A stretch of 64,000 nucleotides of DNA from positions 13,890,755 through 13,954,754 of the forward strand of contig CM048853.1 in NCBI GenBank assembly GCA_026545225.1. Direction: 5' to 3'. Under the pieces are notes generated by a model that was given only the letters and a program-made list of their open reading frames with translations, ran no database searches and was not told the DNA's origin. This stretch comes from Cornus controversa (lineage: Eukaryota; Streptophyta; Magnoliopsida; Cornales; Cornaceae). Position 1 is the first letter of the stretch. Each line of letters starts with the position of its first letter. A program made the translations under genes and the position numbers. This document shows positions 1 to 10,706 of the stretch, one piece after another.

Positions 1-905
1 AAAAAACTATGTAGCATAAATAATAAATTATTTAACGGACTACATACTAATAATGAACTATGAAGCATAAATAATAAATTATTTAACTATCTAATTATTA
101 ATGAACTACCTACCTTAAATAATAATTTATTTAACAAACTATATAATTAATAATAAACTATTTAGCATAAATAAAATTTTTTAATGAATTAAAAACTATT
201 TAACATAAATAATAAACTAAACTAAAGTCGAACCAGAACCTCGAATCAAAAACCTAAAACTCTAAACACGAAAACCTGAATCCCAAAACTCATAACAAAC
301 TATGTAATTAAAAATACCAAATCTCCAATCCCTATACCCTATGCACCATAAATAATAATATATTATTAAATACAAATTCTGTAGAATGAATAATAATTTA
401 TTATGAATTAAAAACTAATGAACATAAATAAAAACTAAGCTAAAACCGAACCGGAACCTCAAATCCATAAATAATAAAATAATATTAATATTCTGTAGCA
501 TTATTAAACATTTATTTAACAAATATATAATGAATAATAAATTCTGTAACAAATAATAATTTATTTAACAAACTATGTAACTAATAATAATATATGTAAT
601 ATAAATAATAGTTTATTTAGTAAATATATAATAAAGAATGTAGCACAAATAATAATTTATTTATCAAACTGTATAACTAATAATAAACTATGAAGCATAA
701 ATAATAAATTATTTAACTAACTATCTAACTAATAATGAACTATGTAACTTAAATAATAATTTATTTAACTAACTATATAACTAATAAAGAACTATGTATA
801 TTTAAAAAACAATATAATTATTAATAAACTTTGTAGCACAAATAATTATTTATTATAAATTATAAACAATGTAACATAAATAATAATTTATTTAACTAAC
901 TATTA
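1..905. repeat. AT-rich satellite block 1
   Basis: Two modules alternate here. One is AT-rich, of the form ACTATGTAGCATAAATAAT followed by AATTTATTTAAC and an ACTATATAACTAATAATAA stretch. The other is A/C-rich and begins CTAAACTAAAGTCGAACC (near 220, and in variant form near 450). The same two modules in the same orientation build the larger block at 47,060-54,665, so this is a second block of one satellite family. The left edge runs off the window. No coding potential. Confidence 0.85.
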
Positions 906-980
906 AACCATATTAATGCAATATACTATCAATAAATTATGCATGTGTTTGCCCATATTTTAATTTAATATTTATTAAAT

Positions 981-1218
981 TTAGAGAGAGCTAGATCCAT
1001 ATGACTTTTCATATTTAAATTGGAGACCTTTAAATAAGAAAATTTTCAAAAATATCTACTTTCTATTTCCATTGTTTTCATAATTTCAAAAGAAATATTT
1101 AATTAATTTTAAAAATAAAATATTTTTTGAAAACTACTATAAATAGAAAGTATCTAGATAAATCAAGTCCAATTTAAATATTAAGTCAAAACTTATCAAA
1201 CAAGTTACTCTCTCATAA
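981..1218. mobile_element. MITE-like foldback element
   Basis: The two halves are imperfect inverted repeats. The left arm runs from GAGAGAG through TGACTT and ATATTTAAATTGGA to ACTTTCTATTT. The right arm is its reverse complement, ending ACTCTCTCATAA. The arms are roughly 80-100 nt around a short AT-rich centre. There is no open reading frame. Size and symmetry fit a small non-autonomous DNA transposon; the superfamily is not clear and no unambiguous target-site duplication is visible. Confidence 0.5.
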
Positions 1219-1720
1219 TTTAATAATTACTAACTTAAAACATGTTATTTCATAAATCATCATGCATCAACATAACATAATGGCTATACATTTATAGATA
1301 CATGAAATATAAGAGATAAAACCATAGATGAAGCCCATCTAACCTATATCTCTAACCATCTAAAAAAATTAATCTCCACGTGGTTCTTCACGAGCAATTC
1401 TTCTCACGCGCTTGGACTTCAAAAAATCTCACCTTTGGCAAATGCTCCATGGCTAGAGGCTTGAGAAATCTCCTTGGAGATGAATTCTCTACAAACTATT
1501 ACATGGCTTTGTGAGAGATACATAATAATTTGCAATAAACATAAATTGGCCTAGGACAACAATTATTTTGCCCTTTACAATTGCCAAAAACCCTAGAGCT
1601 TCATCCATGTATAAACACCACACCACACCACAAACCATATAAAACTATTCATCCACAATCATAAACATAATCATACATATATCATAAAAATGCTATCATG
1701 ATTAAAATTATGATCCATGA
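1219..1720. other. Intergenic, no gene seen
   Basis: AT-rich sequence with no credible reading frame. A G-box hexamer CACGTG lies at 1377-1382, but with no gene start nearby it cannot be called regulatory. Confidence 0.5.
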
Positions 1721-1843
1721 CCCCAAAGGGTTGGCTCAAGTGATAAAAGAACTTGGCCCAAGTGACTAGCAATCATTAGGTCCATGGTTCAAATCCTCTT
1801 GGGTGCAAACAATTCTTTGGGAGTGTCTACCCATTAGGAAAAA
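1721..1843 (+). mobile_element. tRNA-derived SINE with perfect TSD
   Basis: A short Pol III-type element. An A-box-like stretch (TTGGCTCAAGTGATAAA) begins at 1731, and a B-box-like stretch (GGTTCAAATCC) lies about 55 nt downstream. The body ends in a short A-run. It is bracketed by identical 17-bp direct repeats AAAATTATGATCCATGA at 1704-1720 and 1844-1860, the hallmark of target-primed insertion by a LINE machinery. The undamaged TSD suggests a fairly recent insertion. Confidence 0.85.
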
Positions 1844-1860
1844 AAAATTATGATCCATGA

Positions 1861-2552
1861 ATATGATTTTAACGTAACCAATTGATTCAAAACAACATAG
1901 TTTATATTTCGGATTCAATTCATATGAGAAAACAAAAAGAATAATGATTATGGTAATAAATCTAATTAAACTTGTATAATTAGTTAATATATAAAATAAA
2001 TTTTCATAAATAATATAACATATTATATTAAGGAAAGATAAAATTTTATAAATAAAACAACACATAATATTAAAGAAGATAACTGGATTATTGGTGTGCA
2101 ATGAGAGAGAATAAGATACCATGACATCATACCTGATAGGATAACAATGAGTAAATCAAAGATCGTTGCATTGTAGATTTTTACCAATAGCATCACACTT
2201 CTTTTCCTCTTTTTAACCCTTCTTCCAATTTTTTCCATCTCATCTCCACTATTTCATATTTCTTCTCAACCTTTTTTTTTCCTCTTATATTTTTTCATCT
2301 CAGCTCAAAACTCACGTTTTTTTCACCCACATGTTAACATCTTCACCCCCACTTTTTCTGTTTCCTTTTCAATCTTTTCTCACCCTCTATCCCAGAGGAG
2401 ACCTGAAAAAAATAAAATGTTATAGTAAGAACATATTTAAGCACATAACACGATTATGAACACATTACTTCACTTCATCTTGGAGATGCAAATTCGAAAC
2501 TATTACCCTTAAAGAAATATAATTCATTACAAAAGCAAATATCTCTTCTCTC
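1861..2552. other. Intergenic, no gene seen
   Basis: AT-rich sequence followed by a pyrimidine-rich tract at about 2190-2400. I see no supported gene, repeat or RNA in it. Confidence 0.5.
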
Positions 2553-2849
2553 TCAAACCATATCTTCATTTTCGTCACCTCTCCATTGTTTGCCAACAAT
2601 GCCGCTATCAATTTCTTTAAGTGATTGTTCTTCAAAGGGATTAAAAGTATTAATGAGTACACATGGATTTGGGTCTTTTTCTAGGGTTTGTATCTGTTCT
2701 TGAAAAGCAAGGATCATAGAAGTCGTGTATAGACTAGTGGGTAAGAGAAAACTGGGTACGTCATCGAATGTGAATAGTGGCAAGTCTGGTAATGTTATGG
2801 AAATGCAAATGTGTAAGTGTTTTTGACCAAAATACCCGTAAATGGTCAC
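2553..2849 (-). pseudogene. UDP-glycosyltransferase (UGT75-like) fragment
   Basis: A 98-residue open stretch whose middle part (about 2607-2792) reads like the acceptor-binding half of family 1 plant glycosyltransferases. LPDLPLFTFDDVPSFLLPTS is followed by a helix FQEQIQTLEKDPNP and the conserved CVLINTF segment. These enzymes move a sugar from a UDP-sugar to small molecules such as flavonoids or apocarotenoids in the cytosol. A full enzyme has about 450-480 residues; only around 60 are recognisable here. No N-terminal catalytic His region and no PSPG box are found nearby. LINE A is inserted just upstream on this strand (TSD from 2851), but the sequence beyond the LINE does not continue the enzyme. 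I read it as a decayed gene fragment; the UGT75 subgroup is from memory of the motif pattern. Confidence 0.6.
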
Positions 2850-3111
2850 TAATTGGCAGTTATTTTAGCTTCAGAGCATGGGTTAGTTAAGAGCTTCTTT
2901 CTCTAGATTCTCTCTCTCTCTCTAGTTTCTTTGTGTTTGGCTCATTCTTTCGTCATTTTCTATCAGTTTCCTTTGGTCTGTGGATCGATTTTCTTTTACG
3001 GTTTTCTTGTTTGTGATATTGATTCGCTTTAGGAGTGTGATTTTGATTTGTTTCTACAATATATGCATGGTAATGAAGCTACTATGAGGAGTGCGAAGTT
3101 GAGTGGATAAT

Positions 3112-3249
3112 ATGACCACTGAACCTGATATTAATGCAAAGGCTGAAGCAAGTCAAGTATGGAGGGTAGTGTCAAAAAAAGATGTGGCAATAGATGCAGA
3201 AAGTGGGTCTGGGAATGTTAATGTGGAGGAACATATTGTTGCACTATGA
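3112..3249 (+). pseudogene. LINE A ORF1 remnant, 45-residue internal-deletion ORF
   Basis: ATG at 3112 opens a 45-codon frame ending with TGA at 3247-3249. Its later part (SQVWRVVSKKD) matches the extreme C-terminal end of ORF1 in copy C, where the same motif follows the zinc knuckle. A deletion has therefore joined the start region of ORF1 directly to its end, removing the coiled part, RGG-like stretch, DUF4283 and knuckle. Probably only a scar, with no function inferred. Confidence 0.6.
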
Positions 3250-5544
3250 ATTGTTGAGACTAAGGTAAAGGAGGGAAATATGCTTAGAATTTCACATGCT
3301 ATTGCTCCATCTTGGGAGGTAATCCTCAATTACTTGGATGCTCAGAGTGGTAGAATATGGGTGTGCTGGAATAGGGATGTGGTGGATGTGTCGTGTATTA
3401 AAACTTCTGCCCAGTTTATTCAGTGCTTAGTTACTTTTAAAGATAAAAATGTTAAGTGCATGGCTGTTTTGTCTATGGTTCTAATGATAGCATAGAAGGA
3501 AGGAGATTATGGAGTGATATCAAGGAATTGTCTAAAGAATGTAAAGGGGAACCTTGGTGTCTGGCTAGAGATTTTAATGCAGTGAGATATAGACATGAGA
3601 AGGTAGGGGGTTCTACTGAGTGGAATGAAAGTATGAGAGAATTTGGGTATTGTATTGATGAAGCTGAGTTGTCTAATTTGAGACACACAGGTTTGAAGTT
3701 TATATGGTCAAATGGGACATATTTTTGAAAACTTGATAGGATCTTGGTAAATGACAGATGGTTGGAACAATTTGTTGTACCTGAGGCTGTATTTGAAACT
3801 CCAGGCATTTCTGATCATTCCCTTATTTTAGTGAAATTGAATGTTGTTGCTAAAACAAATAAGAAAAAACGTTTTAGATTCAAGAACTTCCTGATTGAGC
3901 ATCTCGATTTCTTTGATTGTGTGAAGAGGGTGTGGAGTAGTAGGATTGCTGGAACTCCAATGTACATTGTTACTCAGAAGCTGAAGTTGTTGAAAGCTAA
4001 ATTGAAGACTCTGAATATACTGCATTATGATGATTTATTTTCTAAAGTCCAGAAAGCTAGAACTGATTTGGAAGTGAGTCAACAGAAAATTGATTGTGAT
4101 CCCCTGAATGCCATGTTGCAACAAGAGGAGAAGATTTGTCTCCAAAATTTCCAACACTTGCTAGAGCTGAAGAGATTTTCTATAGACAGCAATCCTGGGT
4201 TCAATGGTTCAAGTTAGGAGATAAAAATACAACAAATTTCCACAAGCAGGTGAATCAAAGAAGGGCTTATAACTGTATTTGGTCTATTAAGGATGGCCAA
4301 ATTCTAGATCAAAGAGAGCAATATGTTGAAGAAATTTTAAAGTTTTATAAACAACTCTTGAGTAATTCAGATAAAGACAGATGTGTGCCATGTCTGGATT
4401 AGTTTGTTGTTAATCCTATCAATGCCACTCAGATCCAACAGATGCAGAGGGTTGTTACTGATGATGAAATACAAGATACAATTTTCTCCTTTAAAGAGGA
4501 TAAGGCTCCAGGTAGTTATAGGTTCAATGCATTATTTTTTAAAAAGACCTGGTTTTTCATCAAGAAAGATGTTCTTAAGCCCATTCATTCTTCTTGACTG
4601 GTAAAACGCTGAAGGAGATTAATTCCACTGTGATTACCCTTGTGCCTAAAGTACAGAAGCCTTCCTATGTGGGTGATTTCAGACCTATTTCAGTGGGTAA
4701 TATTCTGTATAAGTGCATAGCCAAGATCATTCCTAACAGGCTAAAACAAGTACTACCTGAGTGTATTAGCCCTAATCAAGGATCTTTTGTTCCTGGGAGA
4801 AGCATCACAGATAACATCTTGCTAGCTCAACAATTGCTAAACTATCACAAAAATGTTAAACCAGGAAGAGTGGCTCTAAAGGTGGATCTAAGGAAAGCTT
4901 ATGACACAGTCTCTTGGGCCTTTATGGAGGCAACTTTAAGGGCTTTTCATATTCCTCATCGGATGATAAGATGGATAATGACTTGTTTGTCGACTGCCAA
5001 ATTTTCTATTAATATAAATGGGTTCCTGGAGGGATTTTTTTGCTAATGGTAGAGGATTAAGGCAAGGGGACCCTATGTCTCCCTACCTTTTTGTAATGGG
5101 AATGGAGGTATTAACTGGGCTTCTAAAGCACAAGATTGGCCAAGGTAGTTTTCGGTGTCATTGGAAATAATGCAAAAAGTGTCATGTTGTGTGCAGGTTT
5201 GCAGACAGATCTAGTGGAACAAATTAAAGCTATTTTGAACTTCTCCTTGGGCGAATTACCAGTGAGGTATTTGGGGGTGCCTCTTTTGTCTTCTAAGCTT
5301 AAAAATGATCATTGTAATGAATTGGTGAGCAGAATTACAACTAGGATCAGATCATGGCTAAGTAAATATCTATCTTATACTGGAAGGATTCAATTGATAG
5401 AGACAGTGTTATTCTTTGTTCAAGTGTACTGGGCGTCTGCATTTGTACTTCCTTAAGGCTGTCATGAAGGAAATCACTGCTATTTTAAGAAAATTTTTGT
5501 GGAAAGGCTCAAAACTTGTTAAGGGAAAAAATAAGGTATCTTGG
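3250..5544 (+). pseudogene. LINE A ORF2: endonuclease and reverse transcriptase, proximal part
   Basis: Decayed ORF2 of an L1-like LINE. The endonuclease domain is partial: the WNIRGL start is missing, but IVETKVKE (3250), ARDFNAVRY (about 3570-3600) and the C-terminal SDHSLIL motif (about 3810) remain. A linker leads to RT with FRPIS, LDLRKAYDT-type (VDLRKAYDT, about 4880-4910) and GLRQGDPMSPYLF motifs. Directly after that a deletion removes the FADD catalytic block; sequence resumes at NNAKSVMLC (about 5165). Stops and frameshifts interrupt the frame at several points, including near 3495, 3728, 4217, 4402, 5046 and 5456. It cannot encode active RT. It continues at 10707 beyond the nested copy B. 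Confidence 0.85.
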
Positions 5545-5835
5545 AAAAAATGTAAAAGTTAGTTGAGAGCTTCTCTCACTAACTCTCTCTCTAAGAGGAA
5601 TGTGTGCTTAGGATAGTGTGGATGATGTAGATCATTTACGTTTCAAGATTTGATTGATTGTTTTTTCTTGATTACTTAGTCTGAGTTCGTACTGTTTACT
5701 GATTTTTTCTGTCTGATTGGATTTCTTTTCTGTGGCTGTTCTCTGTGGGTTTGATTTGGAGTGATTCGTCTGTGGCTGGTTAATATGAACTTCTCGAAGA
5801 TTTAGGTTGATAATGTCTCGCTTGAAGAGAGTTGG

Positions 5836-7535
5836 GTGGAATGTGAGATTGAGGGGGATCGAAGGGGATTGTCAAAGTTTTTTGGCAAGAGTGATCATGA
5901 ATCTCTTCCGGATGAGAGTGGTGATATGAATAAGGAGATGCTAGATCTGCAAATTTTGCCAGTGACTCATGGAGTTCTAGATCTGCAAGATATGCCAGCG
6001 AATCACGAAGTGCTAGATCGGCAAGTGTTGCCAGCAACTAACAAAGTGCAAGTGTTGTCAGCGACTCCCGAAGATTCTGGAGTACAGGGATGTAAGAAGG
6101 AAGACATTGGTGGTAGTCGTGGGCGATTCAAGGGGGGTACTGGTCGAAATAATGGCCGACGGTATCATTTTTGTGGAAGGAATGGGGGAAATTGGGGAAG
6201 GGGATGGCCTGGAGGTCGTTTGAGTGTTGGTCAGGGTGGTTATGGCAATCGTGGGGGCTGATTTGGGGACAGTGATAGAAGTGCTAGCAGAGGGGTGGCG
6301 CGTGGGTCTAACACCCATGCTCAGAACTCTCATGCGCAAAGGGCTGTTGTGATCAATTCCCTCGACATGTAGTTGATCCTTTGGTGAGGGGTAAAGGGGA
6401 GGCAGATACGTTCAGGTCTCGTACATCGTTTCCACCTTTGATTGGTACCAAATCTTCGGATGAGGGATGTCATGAGCCAGACACAGGGATTACGAAATGG
6501 GATGATATGGAGGGTCAGACTTGGGCTTCTATTGCTGTGGGTTGACCAGAGTTGGTAAAGGAAAGTTTTGAATTTTTTCCCCCTGCTAATGAGGAAGATG
6601 GAACTGTGGTGTCTCCTCCTCCAGAAGTTGCAGATAGTGGTCTGGGTGATTGGAATGCGACTTTGGTTGGGTATTTTGTTGATCGTAAGTTGCCTTACTG
6701 CACTGTTAACAATCTTGCTCGAAAAATGTGGCTGAATCAAGGAATTGTTGATGTGTTGGGTACGGATAAGGTGTTCTTTTTCTTTATGTTTGCAGACCAA
6801 CAATGTAGAGACAGTGTGTTTGAGCAAGGCTCATGGCACTTTCTGGGGAGGCACATTGTGCTTAAGAAATGGCATGAGGGTATGGAGTTGCATAAGGACA
6901 AGATGGATAAGATCCTGGTATGGATTAAGCTGTTTAATGTTCCCTTGTAATTTTGGTCACAATTGTAGGAATTGTCCTGATAAAAAGCATATAGAAGCAG
7001 AGGTGGTTGCTCCAGCTGATATGGCAGATGTGCCGAAGGAAGAGGGGTGGACAATTGTTCCAAAGAAGGTGTCTAAATGGCTTGAGGATCAAATTGATTG
7101 TCCTGGAAGATCGAGTGTTATGCAGGGTACGCAATCTCCAAATAAGTTCCAGGTGTTGGAATTGTTGGTGGACTCTACAGGGAGCAAATGGTGGAGCATG
7201 CTACTGATGTGGTTAAGGACTGCTGTGGGGAGAATGGGGTACTGGGGAAGGACTGTAATAGGCAAAAACAGGAGAATCTCGTTAATCCAATGCATGGGGT
7301 GCTGAAGGAAGTGGAAGAAGTGAGTAGTCCAGCTCAAGCCAAGAACTGTGTAATGGAGTGTGATCAAGGGGCAAATGAAGCCTGTGGTCAGGTTAATGAC
7401 TCTTTTGTGGCTAGGTTGCGGAAAGAAATGCATATAACAAAGAAGGATAAAGGTGTTAAGTCTCCACTTGGGATGAAACCTAAAAGAGGTACCATGATTA
7501 CTACTCCTAAAAGGGGAGTGGGAGACTGTGTTTGA
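5836..7535 (+). pseudogene. LINE B ORF1 (RGG-like stretch, DUF4283, knuckle remnant)
   Basis: RNA-binding ORF1 of the LINE, which coats the element RNA. An N-terminal part (from 5836) contains a short degenerate repeat with four versions of VLDLQ-LPA (about 5940-6060). It is followed by a Gly/Arg/Asn-rich stretch with GRFKGGTGR and GRGWPGG (about 6110-6260). After stops near 6261 and 6543 comes DUF4283: WNATLVGYFVDRKLP, then FEQGSWHFLGRHIV and WIKLFNVPL (6640-6950). A deletion then removes the end of DUF4283, and only part of the zinc knuckle (FGHNCRNCP, about 6950) remains, in another frame. The variable C-terminal tail runs to 7535 across frameshifts. Compared with copy D it is clearly broken. 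Confidence 0.8.
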
Positions 7536-7562
7536 GGTGGGTGTTCATTCTGTGGGTGTGGT

Positions 7563-9652
7563 TTGATAGTGGGGATATGGAATGTAAGAGGGCTGAATAA
7601 GTCCAGAAAGCATAGGGAGCATAAATTGAGTAATATTGTGCAGTCTATTGCTAGAGATTGGAGTGTTATTCATAATTACATTCACTCTGATAGTGGGAGA
7701 ATTTGGGTGGTGTCGGATGCTAGCAAGATGCGGGTGTCTACTATTCAATCCTCTGACCAATTTATGCATTGTGAGATTGCTTTGGTGGATGGCTCGTTTA
7801 AGTGTAAGGCCACTTTTGTTTATGGTATGAATTGTAGTATTAGAAGGAGGGGGCTGTGGGCTGAAGTTTTGAAGATTACGAAGAGTTGCAAGGATGAACC
7901 TTGGTTTCTTGCAAGGGATTTCAATGCTGTGAGATATCAGCATGAAAGGATTGGTGGGGCACGTGAATGGACAGAAACTATGAAAGAATTTGGGAAGTGC
8001 ATCCAAGAAGCTGAATAACTTGAGATATTCGGGTCTGAAGTATACCTGGTCCAATAGGACTTTATTTTGGGAAGCTGGATAGGGTTATGGTAAATGAAAG
8101 ATAGATTCAACATTTTATGACGTCCGAAGCTACTTTTGAACCTCCGGATATATCAGATCACTCTTTGATTTTGTTGCGAGTTCCTTTGGATGTTCAGAGG
8201 TCTAAGAAGCCGTTCAGGCTGAATAATTTCTTAATGGACCACCCAGACTTCTTCTCTATTGTCTTTGAAGTGTGGCAAAGGGTAGTTAGTGGTACTACTA
8301 TGTTTCAAGTCACTCAAAAGCTCAAAATGCTGAAGGTAGAGCTGAAGAGGTTGAATAGCATACATTACAGTGACTTGACTAAAAGGGTCCAGGAGGCTAG
8401 GGAGGTACTGTTTGCAAATCAGAGGAAAGTGGATGAATGGCCGTTGAATATTGAGTATCAGCAACTGGAAACTAAAAAGCAGCATTGCAAGTCTCTTGCA
8501 AACAGAATTACTGGTAGAGTTCAATCTTGGACCAGTAGGTACTTATCCTTTGGAGGTAGATTACAGTTGATTAATGCTGTCCTCTCTTCTGCTTAAGTCT
8601 ACTGGGCTTCAACATTCCTACTTCCTAAGGCTGTCATGAAGGCGATAAATGATGTTATGAGGAAGTTTTTATGAAAAGGGACTGATTTAAGTCTGGGGGG
8701 TGAGAAAGTTGCTTGGGCTGATGTTTGTTGTCCAAAAACGGAGGGGGATTGGGTATTAAAGATATTGTGACCTGGAACACTGCAGCTATTGCTAAGCATC
8801 TGTGGAGATTGGTGCAACCTCATACGAACTCGATTTGGGTTGAGTGGGTGAAGAGTCACCTCCTTAGAAATAGGAATATTTGGAGTATAAAAGTGCCAAC
8901 TGACTGTACTTGGACTTGGAGGAAGATTCTGAATATAAGGCCCATTTTCCGGAATAATATTCAGTATCAGGTTGGGAATGGCAAATCTACTTCACTGTGG
9001 TATGATTCTTGGTTACCAAGTGGAACAATTCATTTGCAATATCATAGAAAAATTACCACTGATTCTGGGCTAGGGGAGAATGCAACTGTTGCAGCAGTTA
9101 TACAGAATAACACGTGGCATTGGCCTACCACAAACACTTTGGAGTGGATGTCCTTAAGAGCAGCGTTCCAGAGGGTTTTCAACCGTGTGATAGTATTGAA
9201 GATAAGGTTCTGTGGAGACCTGTCCGGGGGGATTTTTCAATCGAGTCTGCCTGGGAAGAATTAAGAAATAAGCAGGGGCAAGTGCCTTACAAAGATATTG
9301 TTTGGTTCCCTGCTCATATTCTGAAGCATGCATTCAATATGTGGCTTGTGGTGCAGGATAGGCTCAAAACTCAATATAGAATTATGCAATGGGGTGTTGT
9401 CCAGAATGCAAAGTGTATATTTTGTAGAAGCAGAATAGAAGATCGAGATCACCTTTTCTTTCAATGCAGTTTTACCAAGAGAATTTGGAGATTTGTTGCA
9501 GGAAAGTGTGCTTTACAATGGCCTGACCTGCCTTGGGAGGGTATTCTGCAATGGGCTATGCTAGCCATAAGAGGGAAAACGTTGCTTTCTATTATGAATA
9601 AGTTAGCTTTCGCTGCTACTGTGTATGAGATATGGCATGAAAGGATGGCATG
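7563..9652 (+). pseudogene. LINE B ORF2 lacking the reverse-transcriptase core
   Basis: Starts with the endonuclease motif GIWNVRGLNKS (7570). A deletion then removes the E-T-K-V block. ARDFNAVRY (about 7910), then SDHSLIL (about 8155) follow. At about 8485-8500 the linker helix passes, without leaving frame, straight into LANRITGRVQSWTSRYLSF, a segment that in copy C lies downstream of RT. About 1.3 kb containing every RT catalytic motif is absent. The C-terminal part follows: EGGLGIKD, SLWYDSWLPSG, and the zf-RVT region with CIFCRSRIEDRDHLFF (about 9410-9460). Further stops and frameshifts occur, for example near 8018, 8596 and 9264. It could not supply its own RT. Confidence 0.85.
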
Positions 9653-10706
9653 AAAGGAATAAGAGGGTGTTTGTGGATGAATATAGGGCTATTGAAGTGA
9701 TCCAAATGGGGATTGTCCAGGTGGTCAGGAGCAGGTTGCTGTCCCTCAAAAATTTTCCCAGAAGCACTTCAAATTTATGGGTTCAACATGAGTGGCGCCT
9801 CCCAGAGTGTATCTTTGATAACGGAAAACACGTACGGTTTGCTGCTTCATTTGTGGGGAAGCTTCTGTTGCTGGTGGTATGTCCAGTTGGAGTCAAACTT
9901 TGATGTGGGTTCTCATTCCATTGTGTGTGGAGTGTGAATGGCCAATTGGGGGAGGGCAAGTTATGTTGTAAGTGGTATGTCTAGTTGCAGGTTACATATT
10001 GAGGTGGGTCTTCGTCCCAGTTCGTGTGGCAGTGGGTCTGGAGTGGAGATGGCCATGAGGTGATGGGCAGATATGAGCTGGATGTGGAGTGCGCAGTGTA
10101 TTGCAGGGGGCTTGCTGGATATGGTATTCCTAAGCTTGTTGTGTTCACGCTACTAGTGGAGGCAGGTTGTGGGGTGTTTCCCAGTATTCGTGTACAGGCA
10201 GGTAGGTGTGTTTGGATATATTGGTTTGTTGCAGAATCTATGGGGAAGGTTTTGTATTTTGGATTGGTTAGATTGGTGGGTTACAGATTCTCTGGGGCAG
10301 TCTAGGTGGAGTCCAAACAATGCTGGATGGTTTTTGAAACTGCTGATGAGGCTGATGTTAGGGACTGGTGGTGCATATTGATGATGCAGGACTGGTGGAT
10401 GGTGTATTTGAATTGCAAGAGTTCAACATCTCATTTGTTCGTCTGCTGGGGGCACGGTGATAATAGGCAGGCTATGGTTGTTCTATTGCTGGGGTGGGAA
10501 TAGGGTATGGTTCTTGATTGTATGTGTCTGTATTGCATGTGTCTTCTAGCTTGTTCTATTGGTGGGGTGGGTATAGGTGTATGATTCTTGCTTGTATGGT
10601 GGATATGGGGATTCCACCCCTTGGGGAATGCCCCAAGTCAAATTGTAGTTTGACTTTTGTTTGAATTAATATGTCACCCTTAGCTTTCGAAAAAAAAAAA
10701 AAAAAA
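9653..10706 (+). other. LINE B 3' untranslated region and poly(A) tail
   Basis: About 1 kb of GT-rich non-coding sequence, longer than the equivalents in A and C. It contains imperfect direct duplications: GTGGTATGTC-type units starting near 9875 and 9970, and TTCTATTG-TGGGGTGGG units near 10480 and 10555. The last part carries the hairpin at 10620-10637 and ends TTTCG plus about 18 A. Confidence 0.75.
10620..10637 (+). other. Conserved LINE 3' hairpin (copy B)
   Basis: CTTGGGGAATGCCCCAAG: a perfect 7-bp stem with a 4-nt loop, 53 nt before the poly(A). The same hairpin, with loop TATG, occurs in copies A and C. This fits a 3' recognition structure for the LINE reverse transcriptase, inferred from conservation and position. 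Confidence 0.7.

Larger units (their letters stand above)
2867..5544 (+). mobile_element. LINE A, proximal part (split by LINE B)
   Basis: The 5' part of an L1-like plant LINE. The leader has the family start GAGCATGGGTTAGTTAAGAG and a CT-rich tract. The element is flanked by a 16-bp TSD AATTGGCAGTTATTTT at 2851-2866 and again at 12215-12230 after the poly(A), so A spans 2867-12214 with LINE B nested inside. Without B it is only about 4.2 kb, against about 5.6 kb for copy C, because most of ORF1, the start of ORF2 and the FADD-containing part of RT are deleted. The distal part resumes at 10707. Confidence 0.9.
5545..10706 (+). mobile_element. LINE B, nested in LINE A
   Basis: A second copy of the same LINE family, about 5.16 kb, in the same orientation and inside ORF2 of copy A. 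The host motif AAGGTATCTTGG occurs on both sides (5533-5544 and 10707-10718) as the TSD. The copy starts with the family leader GTTAGTTGAGAGCTTCTCTC and ends in a run of about 18 A. The copy A reading interrupted at 5544 resumes at 10707 in register with copies C and D. B must therefore be younger than A. Internally it lacks the RT core. Confidence 0.93.

Noticed and set aside
1377-1382. CACGTG G-box as a promoter element
   Set aside because: A single hexamer without a gene start nearby is expected by chance.
6330-8054. Several antisense frames of 100-170 residues opposite LINE B
   Set aside because: They are shadows of the LINE ORFs, with no recognisable domain.
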